64,000 bases of DNA from Pontibacter silvestris. GTDB lineage: Bacteria > Bacteroidota > Bacteroidia > Cytophagales > Hymenobacteraceae. The stretch lies in contig NZ_JAJJWI010000002.1 in assembly GCF_020907275.1 (NCBI RefSeq), forward strand, positions 21,431-85,430, given 5' to 3'. Position numbers and translations under genes: made by a program. The number at the start of each line of letters is the position of its first letter. Position 1 is the first letter of the stretch. Below, one piece after another: positions 37,932-46,742 of this stretch. Under the pieces are notes generated by a model. It ran no database searches. It saw nothing but the letters and a program-made list of their open reading frames with translations, and was not told the DNA's origin.

Positions 37932-39077
37932 ATGGCTCTTTTGAAGTTTATTAAAAAGTATAGCATCGTTCTATCGCACCTGGGAGTATGGCTTGGTTTT
38001 CTCACTTTGTGGGCTCTTACAGTATTTGAAAATCCTGATTCAGAAGATATTCTTACAACTTTTATTACATTTCTGCCTGCCGCCTATGCCTTTTATGGAA
38101 GTAATTTTATTTTCTTTCATTTCCTTCCCAGACGTAAAACGGTACCTTTTGTAGTTGCAGAAGCCTTGTTCTTCATCTCCTGTTTTATATTCTTTTCCCT
38201 AACCATTCATTTGTTACGGCCTTTGGCGTACGGTACGGAAATTATATTGCCCAATACAATGGCTGCATGGTTGCGTTTTCTGGCTAATGAAACGCTTTGG
38301 ATGTACCTGATCCTCTCAACGCTTTCTTTAGGATATTACCATTTAAGGCAGTCGGGTAAGAGAGCTCAAGAATTAAAAGTTACCCAGCAGCAAAAGCTGG
38401 AAGCGGAGAAAGGTAAACTGGAAGCTGAATATGCTTTTCTGCGGGCACAGATCAATCCACATTTTCTGCATAACACGCTTAATTTCTTCTACGCCAAATC
38501 TCTAGGTCATTCAGCAGAACTATCGGAAGGAATTCTTACACTATGTGAAATTATGCGCTATTCCTTAGAAAGTGAAGAGGACGAGAACGGTACAGTGTTG
38601 TTAAGCAAAGAAGTTGAACACTTGCACAATGTTATTAAGATAAATCAGCTGCGGTTCAGCAATCGTCTGCAGATCGATTTTCATATCTGCGGAGTACTGA
38701 ATGGTATCAGAATTATTCCGCTTGTCCTGATTACTTTGGTTGAAAATGCTTTCAAGCATGGGGAGCTATGCAATGCAGAACATCCACTGCGGTTTGTGCT
38801 GGAGGTAAACGAGCAGCAGCAAGTCAGCTTTACCGTCCAGAATAAGAAACGTAAAGGGCCAAAGGAAATCTCCCAAGGCATCGGGTTAGACAATACTCGC
38901 AGACGTTTGGAAGCAGCTTATCCTGGGTGGCATGAACTGATTATAGACGAGATAGAGGAATGTTATTCTGTTTCGCTTACCATCCAGTTTCACAAAAGCG
39001 AAATAAATTATACTGCACCTACGGTGAGGGTACGCTCAACTTCTCATACACCTATAAGCTTTAAGAATGACCATTAA
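37932..39077 (+). CDS. LytS-type sensor histidine kinase
   Basis: Membrane sensor kinase of 381 aa. Four hydrophobic segments occupy residues ~10-135, then a coiled linker leads to the His_kinase box RAQINPHFLHNTLNFFY (phospho-acceptor His177) and the ATPase N-box LVENAFKHG and GIGLDNTRRRLEAAY. This is the LytS/YehU family with no periplasmic sensor domain. The start is ATG 37932; the frame extends 26 codons upstream but that stretch is unlike the family. Its end overlaps the response regulator start by 11 nt. Confidence 0.92.
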   Translation: MALLKFIKKYSIVLSHLGVWLGFLTLWALTVFENPDSEDILTTFITFLPAAYAFYGSNFIFFHFLPRRKTVPFVVAEALFFISCFIFFSLTIHLLRPLAYGTEIILPNTMAAWLRFLANETLWMYLILSTLSLGYYHLRQSGKRAQELKVTQQQKLEAEKGKLEAEYAFLRAQINPHFLHNTLNFFYAKSLGHSAELSEGILTLCEIMRYSLESEEDENGTVLLSKEVEHLHNVIKINQLRFSNRLQIDFHICGVLNGIRIIPLVLITLVENAFKHGELCNAEHPLRFVLEVNEQQQVSFTVQNKKRKGPKEISQGIGLDNTRRRLEAAYPGWHELIIDEIEECYSVSLTIQFHKSEINYTAPTVRVRSTSHTPISFKNDH

Positions 39078-39795
39078 TTGTATAATTGTAGACGATGAGG
39101 AACATGCACTTGAGGTGATTAAGCATCATATGAAGCAAGTGCCATATTTAAACCTAATAGCTGCAACAACCAATCCACTACAGGCGCTGCAACTGATTAA
39201 TACGCACCAAATCGACTTGATTTTTTTGGATATTCAAATGCCTGAACTTTCAGGCTTGGATGTCGTGCGGGCTGTCAATGGTAAAAGTAAAGTTATTCTT
39301 ACTACTGCCTACAGCGAGTTTGCCGCCGAGGGGTTTGACCTGGAAGTGGTAGATTATTTGTTAAAGCCTGTTTCGTTGCCTCGTTTTATGAGGTCCGTGC
39401 AAAGAGCAATGAAGGTGCTACAGCCAAGCACAGTGTCGGTTCAGTTGGAAGAGCCACTGGATTATGATTACATTTTTGTTAAGACTGAGCAGAAGGGCAA
39501 GATGCTTAGGATAAATATATCAGATATAGAATATGTGGAGGGTATGAAAAACTATGTCGCCATTCATCATGCAGGCCAACGCACCTTGGCGCTGCTTAAT
39601 ATGAAAGACCTTGAAGAACGTCTGCCAAAAAAGCTGTTTATGCGGGTACACAAGTCATTTATCATCGCCTTAAATAAGATAATCGCCATTGAAGGGAACC
39701 GGATTCTGCTCAGGAATATTAAAGCTGACATTGTACTTGGGGAAACTTATCGGAATGCATTTCATGAAATGATGAGAAAAAAACTCATGCAATGA
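39067..39795 (+). CDS. LytTR-family response regulator
   Basis: The 242-aa product has a receiver domain with phospho-acceptor Asp55 (LIFLDIQMPELSGLD) and the conserved KP pair (LLKPVSLPRF), followed by a LytTR DNA-binding domain (INISDIEYVEGMKNYVAIHH, and RVHKSFIIALNKI). It is the transcriptional partner of the overlapping LytS-type kinase. Its target genes are unknown; the outer-membrane receptor upstream is a candidate. Confidence 0.95.
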   Translation: MTINCIIVDDEEHALEVIKHHMKQVPYLNLIAATTNPLQALQLINTHQIDLIFLDIQMPELSGLDVVRAVNGKSKVILTTAYSEFAAEGFDLEVVDYLLKPVSLPRFMRSVQRAMKVLQPSTVSVQLEEPLDYDYIFVKTEQKGKMLRINISDIEYVEGMKNYVAIHHAGQRTLALLNMKDLEERLPKKLFMRVHKSFIIALNKIIAIEGNRILLRNIKADIVLGETYRNAFHEMMRKKLMQ

Positions 39796-39938
39796 TCAGC
39801 GGGAGCTTTAGATGAATATAACCTTATCATCTAACTAATTAATGCCGGGAGAGAGCAAGAGAAGAGTTTAAAGAGTTAAGGAAAAAGGAGGAAAAATAAG
39901 GTTGATTCAAAATAGCTTTATGTGAGAATACGTCTCTG

Positions 39939-40775
39939 TTACTCAAGTATAATAGTTCGGTTACCGGATACGAAAACCTGTTCATTTAAGACCAATTTCA
40001 GCGATTTGGCCAACACATTTTTTTCTACATCTCTTCCCGCCTGTGTCATTTCTTTTGCATTGTGTGTATGGTCTACAGGAATAATACTTTGGGCAATAAT
40101 AGGGCCTTGGTCCAGTTGGTCGTTAACAAAATGTGCTGTAGCGCCTATAATTTTTACACCTCTAGCATAAGCTTGTGCATAGGGGTTCGCGCCTACAAAA
40201 GCTGGCAGAAAAGAGTGGTGGATATTAACAATCCGATTAGGAAAGGCGGTTACAAAGCCACTTGACAGTACCCGCATGTACTTTGCCAGTACCAGAAACT
40301 CAGGATTGTACTGTTTTATTATTTTCAATACCGCTGCTTCATGTGCTTCACGGGTCAAACCTTCGTGACTGACACAATGGAACGGAATATTGAACTTCTG
40401 AGTAAGCTCCTCCAGAACATTATAATTGCTGATAACACAAAGAACATTAGCATTAAGCTCATTAAAAGCATGTCGGATAAGAAGATCGCTTAAACAATGA
40501 TGTTCTTTAGTGGCAAGCAGTACAATATCTTTCTTTCTTTGGTCGGTGAGTTTAATTTCTACTCCATCCGGTAAAATTTCATATAAACCCTGAAGTAGCA
40601 GCTCTTCGTCAACCTCCCCAAAGAACTCGGTACGCATAAAAAAATGGTTGAAATTTTTATCTACAAACTCACCATTTCGGACTATGTTAAGTGCATGTTT
40701 GTACAGCACACTCGTGATTTTGTAAACTAAACCACTCTGGTCAGGGCAGTTGATCAGGAGAATATGTGATGCCAT
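39939..40775 (-). CDS. purU: Formyltetrahydrofolate deformylase
   Basis: PurU hydrolyses 10-formyl-THF to formate and THF, feeding purine synthesis and balancing one-carbon pools. The 278-aa product has an N-terminal ACT domain (residues ~4-75, LLINCPDQSGLVYKIT) and a formyltransferase domain with the catalytic NIHHSFLPAFVGANPY, IIGATAHFV and DQGPIIAQ. Length is typical. The TAAATTTG (minus strand 40839 to 40832) is a weak -7 match upstream. Confidence 0.95.
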   Translation of the reverse strand: MASHILLINCPDQSGLVYKITSVLYKHALNIVRNGEFVDKNFNHFFMRTEFFGEVDEELLLQGLYEILPDGVEIKLTDQRKKDIVLLATKEHHCLSDLLIRHAFNELNANVLCVISNYNVLEELTQKFNIPFHCVSHEGLTREAHEAAVLKIIKQYNPEFLVLAKYMRVLSSGFVTAFPNRIVNIHHSFLPAFVGANPYAQAYARGVKIIGATAHFVNDQLDQGPIIAQSIIPVDHTHNAKEMTQAGRDVEKNVLAKSLKLVLNEQVFVSGNRTIILE

Positions 40776-41273
40776 TATCTTGTTACTTCAACATGTAAAA
40801 GGAAAGCCCTTAGCTTAGTTTTTTAAGTAAGCAAATTTACTGCCCGGGCAGTTTAAGGTCTTGACAAACCTTTTCAGAAATTTTCAGTCTTGCCTGGGTA
40901 AAAAAGGATTCTATAAAACTGGTGATTACACACAATGAGAGAAATAATACATTTTGCCTTTCATTTCGATATAGGTTAAATACCAGCCAATTTGTTCGTC
41001 CCCTAAAACAGACCATTATTTTAACAATAAAGGGAACATCTTCCAAGTCTGCTTTTCTAAATTTAATTCAGTTTTAACGATTAGCCATTGAATAACCTTA
41101 AAGCCTTTGTCACTAATTTTAAACCTGAAGCTTAAATTTATTGATAACCGCTTTTTTATCTAATATAAGGCTAAAACATGGAGTATCTATAAAGGTTTGC
41201 TTTAGCTTGCTTATAACTTATAGTATTTCATAAAATGCCCAGTTAAGGTGGGCATTTTATGAAATACTATAAG
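40776..41273. other. Intergenic region between purU and the FAD/Fe-S oxidoreductase gene
   Basis: No convincing gene lies in these 498 bases; a 69-codon minus-strand frame at 40837-41046 looks random. The right end is occupied by the long hairpin at 41213-41277. Confidence 0.45.
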
Positions 41274-41277
41274 TTAT
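41213..41277 (-). repeat. Very long perfect hairpin overlapping the oxidoreductase stop codon
   Basis: Arms 41213-41241 and 41249-41277 are perfectly complementary over 29 bp around a 7-nt loop. The stop codon of the minus-strand gene (41274-41276) lies inside the right arm. There is no T-run. It probably ends or protects the transcript. Confidence 0.75.
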
Positions 41278-44222
41278 CGGAGTGCTTCGTAAAGCACTTC
41301 TATTGGGTGTTGGGCCTTCCGGCCTGTACCGTCGTGTATTTGGTGACGGCAACTTGTACCGGGAGCTGCTATAATTACTTCCTCTGGCTGTTGCCTTACT
41401 GTTGGGAATAGTACTAGTTCGCCCACTTTCATAGATACTTCATAATGTTCGGCCTCGTACCCAAAGGAACCTGCCATACCGCAGCAGCCAGATGGAATTA
41501 CCTCGACTTTATAATTTTTAGGCAAGGTAAGCATCTGCTGCGTGTAAAGAACTGAAGAAAGTGCTTTCTGATGACAGTGGCCATGTAGCTTTATCAGTCG
41601 CTCTTCATCCTTAAATATCTCTTTATCGATGTTCTGGTTCAAAATTTCCCTGGCAATAAACTCATCGAACTGCAGGCAGTTAATGGAAAGCTTCTTCGCG
41701 TCCTCTTCCTGGTCCTTACCAACCAGGTCTAGGTACTCATCTCTAAAAGAGAGAATACAGGATGGTTCGATACCAATTAAAGGGGTTTCGTTAGTGATGA
41801 CGTCTTTCAACATTGCTACGTTTTTCTGTGCCAGTTTTTTAGCTTCCCGTAGCAATCCTTTTGACATATAAGTTCTTCCGCTTTCCTCATGCTTGGGAAT
41901 CTCTACTTCGTAACCCAGTCGTTCCAGCAGAAGTACCGCAGTTTTACCAATATGCGTATCATTATAGTTTGTGAACTCATCACAGAAGAGATATACTTTC
42001 TTCGTCGGCTTATGCTGACTGTTAGTATCTTTCTTTTTCTGCTGATGCTTTCTAAACCACTGATGAAGGGTTGTCTTATGCAGAAGAGGTATAGACCGCT
42101 CTGGAGCAAAGCCCATCATTTTTTTGGCTATGGCAGCTGTTTTATTGTTCTTAAATAAGAAGTTGTAAACTCCTGGTGCCATAGCGGCCAACTGGTTAGC
42201 TTTGGTGAAGTTGCCTACCATGCGCGTGCGGAAAGGTACTCCGTTGGCATCATAATAGTGCTGCAGAAATTCAGCCTTCAGCTTCGCTACATCAACATTT
42301 GAAGGGCATTCAGATTTGCACCCTTTACAGGACAGGCACAACTCCATGGCATCCATAATTTCCTCATGGTCGAAGCGGTTTTCTTTAGTGGAGCGTGTAA
42401 GGAACTCACGCATCATGTTTGCCCTGCCCCTGGTAGTGTCTTTCTCGTTGCGGGTAACCATATAGCTAGGGCACATGGTTCCACCGGTAAGGTGCGTCTT
42501 GCGGCAGTCGCCGGAGCCATTGCACAATTCTGCAGCCCGTAGCACTCCACCTGCCTGGCTAAACCGGAATACGGTGTTAAATTCTGGTGTTTCCTGTCCT
42601 GGTTCATAACGCAGGAAAGTATTCATGGATGGCGTGTTTACAATTTTACCAGGGTTAAAGATGTTGGCAGGATCCCAAACCTTTTTTACTTCTTCCACGA
42701 GTTTGTAATTATCCTCTCCAATCATAAAAGGAATAAACTCGCCCCGTAAGCGCCCGTCGCCATGCTCACCACTCAGGGAGCCTCGGTACTTCTTCACCAG
42801 GCTGGCAATTTCAGTGGCAATGTCTCTGAAAAGCTTGTTCCCTTCTTCTGTTTTTAAATTGATGATAGGGCGCAGGTGCAGTTCTCCTGTGCCTGCGTGA
42901 GCGTAGTGAACACAATATAGGTTATACTGCTCCAACGTCAGGTTAAACTCCCGGATAAATTCAGGCAAGTCATTTACGTCAACGGCTGTATCTTCTATCA
43001 CCGCTACTGGCTTTGCGTCACCAGGAATATTGGAAAGTAGTCCCAGACCTGCTTTACGAAGATTCCAGACCTTTTTAGTGTCAGGGCCAAAAATAAGAGG
43101 ATAATGATAGCCGAGCCCATTAGCCTCTAAATCCTGCACGAGTGCTTTAGCACGTTGTTCAATTTCCTCTCGCGTATCACTGCCTAATTCTACCACCAGT
43201 ATTGCCCCCGGATCTCCCTGTACAAAGAAGCGGTTCTGGCTATGTTCAATGTTTGTCTTGGTGCATTCCAGCACATAATGGTCCATCAACTCACTGGCAC
43301 TTGGCTTATACTGCAATGCAACTAAGTTAGCTCTTAAAGACTCATCCACTGTGTGGCAATGGATACAGAGTAAGCCGATCTCTTTTGGCGGGAGAGAGTT
43401 TACATGTAGTTTTATTTCTGTAAGGAAAGCCAGTGTGCCTTCCGACCCTGCTATCAGTTTACAAAAATTAAAGGGAACTGAGCCAGCTGTAAATGGTTCT
43501 GATTCCAGCAGCATGTCAATGGCATAGCCTGTATTCCGGCGCTGGATACTTGGTTTAGGGAATTCTCTACGGATGTTTTCCTGCGTTGGCGTGTGCGATA
43601 GCATCGCTTTTGTTGCCTGATAAAGCCGGGTCTCCAGTGGGCTGGAAGTGTTTTCTCCGCGGCACTTTGCATCAAACTCAGCCTGGTTAAGCGGACCAAA
43701 CTCTGTTTCTGTACCGTCGCTTAAAATGGCCTTAACTGAAATCAAATGTTCACGGGTACTGCCATAGACAATGGAGTTGGAACCGCAGGAGTTGTTTCCC
43801 ACCATTCCCCCGATCATGGCTCGGTTAGCTGTAGATGTTTCCGGTCCAAAGTAAAGCCCGTACTGTTTCAGAAAAAGATTCAGTTCATCACGAATGACGC
43901 CCGGCTGTACCCGTACCCAACTTTCTTGGGGATTTACCTCCAGTATCTGATTAAACGTGCGCGATACATCTAGGACAATGCCATTCCCAACCACCTGCCC
44001 GGCCAGCGAGGTGCCAGCCGTACGCGGAATAAGTGATGTGCCTTCCTGACGGGCAAAAGCAATCAATTTTTTTATGTCAGCGATATTCTTAGGAAAAGCC
44101 ACAGCCTGGGGCACTTCCCGGTAAGCCGAGGCATCTGTTGCGTACAGTGTACGCATGGTGTTGTCGAAGTAAAACTCGCCTTCCAGTTGCCCGGAAATCT
44201 GTTCCAGTTTTTCTGAATTCAT
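41274..44222 (-). CDS. FAD-binding and Fe-S (D-lactate/glycolate dehydrogenase-type) oxidoreductase
   Basis: The 982-aa product joins several domains seen in membrane-associated quinone-linked dehydrogenases: an FAD-binding PCMH-type domain (~45-220, IPRTAGTSLAGQVVGNGIVLDVSR and NNSCGSNSIVYG), an FAD-oxidase C-terminal domain (to ~530), a two-cluster 4Fe-4S ferredoxin region (GSGDCRKTHLTGGTMCPSY, then CLSCKGCKSECPSN) and a CCG-type region near the end (GHCHQKALSS, SGCCGMAGSFGYE). It resembles Dld/GlcD fusions. The substrate is probably a 2-hydroxyacid. A TTG at 44234 is an alternative start, four codons earlier. Confidence 0.9.
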   Translation of the reverse strand: MNSEKLEQISGQLEGEFYFDNTMRTLYATDASAYREVPQAVAFPKNIADIKKLIAFARQEGTSLIPRTAGTSLAGQVVGNGIVLDVSRTFNQILEVNPQESWVRVQPGVIRDELNLFLKQYGLYFGPETSTANRAMIGGMVGNNSCGSNSIVYGSTREHLISVKAILSDGTETEFGPLNQAEFDAKCRGENTSSPLETRLYQATKAMLSHTPTQENIRREFPKPSIQRRNTGYAIDMLLESEPFTAGSVPFNFCKLIAGSEGTLAFLTEIKLHVNSLPPKEIGLLCIHCHTVDESLRANLVALQYKPSASELMDHYVLECTKTNIEHSQNRFFVQGDPGAILVVELGSDTREEIEQRAKALVQDLEANGLGYHYPLIFGPDTKKVWNLRKAGLGLLSNIPGDAKPVAVIEDTAVDVNDLPEFIREFNLTLEQYNLYCVHYAHAGTGELHLRPIINLKTEEGNKLFRDIATEIASLVKKYRGSLSGEHGDGRLRGEFIPFMIGEDNYKLVEEVKKVWDPANIFNPGKIVNTPSMNTFLRYEPGQETPEFNTVFRFSQAGGVLRAAELCNGSGDCRKTHLTGGTMCPSYMVTRNEKDTTRGRANMMREFLTRSTKENRFDHEEIMDAMELCLSCKGCKSECPSNVDVAKLKAEFLQHYYDANGVPFRTRMVGNFTKANQLAAMAPGVYNFLFKNNKTAAIAKKMMGFAPERSIPLLHKTTLHQWFRKHQQKKKDTNSQHKPTKKVYLFCDEFTNYNDTHIGKTAVLLLERLGYEVEIPKHEESGRTYMSKGLLREAKKLAQKNVAMLKDVITNETPLIGIEPSCILSFRDEYLDLVGKDQEEDAKKLSINCLQFDEFIAREILNQNIDKEIFKDEERLIKLHGHCHQKALSSVLYTQQMLTLPKNYKVEVIPSGCCGMAGSFGYEAEHYEVSMKVGELVLFPTVRQQPEEVIIAAPGTSCRHQIHDGTGRKAQHPIEVLYEALR

Positions 44223-44703
44223 ATCAATTAGCAAGCTTCCACTGCGGCCAGAGTTATTTACTGATGTCAGGCAGGAGCAGGGAAGGCTGGTTAAAGCTTT
44301 ATGTTGTAAAACTAAATATGCGGCAACTTTGCTAAACCTGTAAAAGCTTAAACTTCTCTACATCCAAAAAGCTGGCAATTTAACTTTTACAGTAAGTTTA
44401 AAGTTTCCTTTCCCGAAGGTAAGTAGTGGATGGGTAAAGTCAAAGAGGGAAACAGGAAGAAGCAAGTTGTATCAACAACATAATCGGACAATGTTAGTTC
44501 AGGTAGTTTACTATTGTAAAAAGCTGGCGCAAAGAGGATGAGCTTTTATTTAGAAGGACTTCGTAAAGTTTTGCCTTTTCAGGCCAATTTGCATGATGAA
44601 GAGTATCAATGTCGAATAGTATTTATATATTACTAAACCTTGTATCTAAGTTGAAATGTCATTCCAATACCTGGAGCTTGCGGGTTAGTTAGGAAATAAT
44701 ATT
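44223..44703. other. Divergent intergenic region before the deacetylase gene
   Basis: No gene, RNA or strong hairpin was recognised in these 481 bases. It must hold the promoters of the two divergent genes, but no good -33/-7 match was found. Confidence 0.4.
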
Positions 44704-45504
44704 ATGCTGTTAAAAAGAATTATCATTTTTTTGCTGTGCTTGTACAGCTTATCTGTGAGTGCGCAGAACTGGAATAAAAAACAAGCTGCGGTAGTACTTA
44801 CGTATGATGATGCCCTGAATGTGCATCTGGATAATGTTGTTCCTGCCTTAGACTCTTTACATTTGAAAGGCACCTTTTTTTTGATAGCTTCTTCGCCAGC
44901 TTTCACAAATCGTTTAGATGAATGGCGTAAGGTAGCTACTGATAAGCATGAACTAGCTAATCACACACTTTTCCATCCCTGTAATGGCAGTTTACCCGGC
45001 AGAAGCTTTGTCACTCCTGATTACGATCTTGCTACTTATTCTGTTCGCCGGTTAAAAGATGAAATAAAAATGACTAATGCTGTATTGCAGGCAGTTGATG
45101 GTAAAAAAGAGCGTACGTTTGCTTATCCATGCGGAGATACAATGATTAATGGAGTATCGTACATAGATGCCATAAAGGGAGAGTTTGTAGCTGCACGTGG
45201 TGTGCATGAAGAAATGGTGCAAAAGAATAGCGCAAATTTGTATAGCGTTGGCTGTTATGCTGTAAACGGGCAAACAGGCGACGAATTAATAGACCTTGTA
45301 AAGCAGGCGATGAAATCAAATAGTATGATTGTTTTTCTTTTTCATGGCGTGGGTGGAGAACATTCTTTAAATGTATCTCTGGAAGCTCACAGCAAGTTAT
45401 TACATTTTATAAAGGATCATAAAAAGGAAATCTGGAATCCTACCTTTATAGAAGCTACAAAGTACACTAAGCAAGCAAATGCAAGTGAAAAAGTACGTTA
45501 TTAG
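44704..45504 (+). CDS. Secreted polysaccharide deacetylase (NodB-type)
   Basis: Predicted metal-dependent deacetylase of 266 aa. A signal peptide occupies residues 1-20 (ending SVSA). The NodB motifs are present: motif 1 TYDDA (Asp35, Asp36), motif 2 NHTLFHPC (His87, His91), motif 3 RTFAYPCG, and LFHGVGG near the C-terminus. The substrate could be peptidoglycan, chitin or another N-acetylated glycan. It is a single gene. Confidence 0.9.
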   Translation: MLLKRIIIFLLCLYSLSVSAQNWNKKQAAVVLTYDDALNVHLDNVVPALDSLHLKGTFFLIASSPAFTNRLDEWRKVATDKHELANHTLFHPCNGSLPGRSFVTPDYDLATYSVRRLKDEIKMTNAVLQAVDGKKERTFAYPCGDTMINGVSYIDAIKGEFVAARGVHEEMVQKNSANLYSVGCYAVNGQTGDELIDLVKQAMKSNSMIVFLFHGVGGEHSLNVSLEAHSKLLHFIKDHKKEIWNPTFIEATKYTKQANASEKVRY

Positions 45505-46121
45505 TTTGGTCTCAAACAATATAGATTCAAGGCTACTCATGAAGAAAGTTGGGTAGAGGAGGTATAGCTTTGATATTAAGCCGCATACTGCATTTTACTT
45601 ATTCTTAACGTTGTACCTATACCTACACCTATCCCTGTTACAAATAGCTCTGTTGAAGTCAAGAGCAACTTCTACCTTTTATCCAATTATAGCTACAGAG
45701 AGTCAGCATAGGCAAGAAGAGCAGCAAAAGAACAAGAATTACATAAGTAAAGAAGTCTCTCCGCGCTTCCAGTTAAAGTGTTCAATAATCAGTCTAAAGT
45801 CATGCACAAAGATGCCAACTGTCCTACCTAAAACACAGGTTTCAATTGTAGTTTAAAACGTGATTTTATCGGTATCTGTAGAATTATAACAGGTGATCCT
45901 ATTTATGATTGATTTGCAAGCCAACAGGAGGAGCATCAAACTATATATCGATTCAGAAATATTAATATCCGAAAGATAACTACAAGACATAATATTACAG
46001 ACGTGCCAATGAAGGAAGGCAAGCGAGGGAGGAAACGTAGTTTTACTTTGTACTAAAGGCAATGTAGTACCACTACAGGTTTCAGTTAGTTTAAGCTTTC
46101 CTGAAAGTACTTACTTAAGAC
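45505..46121. other. Sparse intergenic stretch, no gene seen
   Basis: These 617 bases hold only frames of up to 81 codons with odd composition and TTG starts (45611-45856) that resemble nothing I know. No repeat, tRNA or terminator was recognised. It may be the remains of a decayed gene. Confidence 0.35.
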
Positions 46122-46286
46122 TTAAATAGTAGGGGCAACAATAACAACCTCCGGGAGCATGTTGGGGTGGTGTTTATAACCATTTGTCTCATGCCTGGCG
46201 TTGATTTTCTTTAATTCATCTACTGAATTTTTAACGGTGGCCCCAAAGCCAAATGTGATAGCGAGTAAAAGAATTATAAGCTTCAT
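46122..46286 (-). CDS. Small secreted peptide with TonB-box-like C-terminus
   Basis: A 54-codon frame opens at ATG 46286 with a clear signal peptide (MKLIILLLAITFGFG) and closes at TAA 46122. The mature part is about 38 residues, basic and His-rich in the middle (ARHETNGYKHHP), and ends LPEVVIVAPTI, which resembles the TonB-box consensus (E-V-V-V-T-like) of Bacteroidota receptors. I recognise no family. The signal peptide and the ordered end argue against a random frame, but expression is unproved. It stands alone in a 1.2-kb region otherwise empty. Confidence 0.5.
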   Translation of the reverse strand: MKLIILLLAITFGFGATVKNSVDELKKINARHETNGYKHHPNMLPEVVIVAPTI

Positions 46287-46742
46287 GTTTTCTGTTGTTT
46301 AGTAGTTGGCTCATTTTTTATATAATGTCTGGAAGATTAACACAAGTAAGTTGTGCTTCACTTCTTGTTCAGCTATACAATTTCTATATTTAATAGGCTT
46401 ATTCTGTTGTACGTTTATGGAAGGTAAAGGGCTGATTTATATAAAGATAATACTGCCCTGTAATTTAAATAGTAAGCTATTATTTGAAATAATGGAGAGG
46501 GTATGACAAAGTTGCAGAAGCCTTCTCCAGATAAAGAACCGCAGGTGTGTCAGAAAGTTTGAATAAGCTGCGGTAAACTTGGGTTTGCTATACATTATCG
46601 CTCCCAATTCTTAAGTAAATCCAAATTATCCCGTTTCCCTTTGCTAGTGTTACAGCAACATAAGCCTTTGCACACCGTAATCTTAAGCAAATGATCTTCA
46701 TTGATTAGTATAATAAACCATTAGCGCCTAACAATAAAATTT
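46287..46742. other. Intergenic region upstream of the FAD-Rieske gene
   Basis: No gene or RNA was recognised in these 456 bases; a 66-codon frame at 46306-46506 looks random. Promoters for both flanking genes must lie here, but no consensus match was found. Confidence 0.4.

Noticed and set aside
40832..40868. Full promoter for purU (TAAATTTG with an upstream TTTG)
   Set aside because: The spacing is 25 nt rather than 19-21, so only the -7 match was mentioned.
40837..41046. 69-codon minus-strand frame between purU and the oxidoreductase
   Set aside because: No motif, no signal peptide and composition like random AT-rich sequence.
45611..45856. 81-codon plus-strand frame
   Set aside because: TTG start, odd composition and no recognisable motif or ribosome site.
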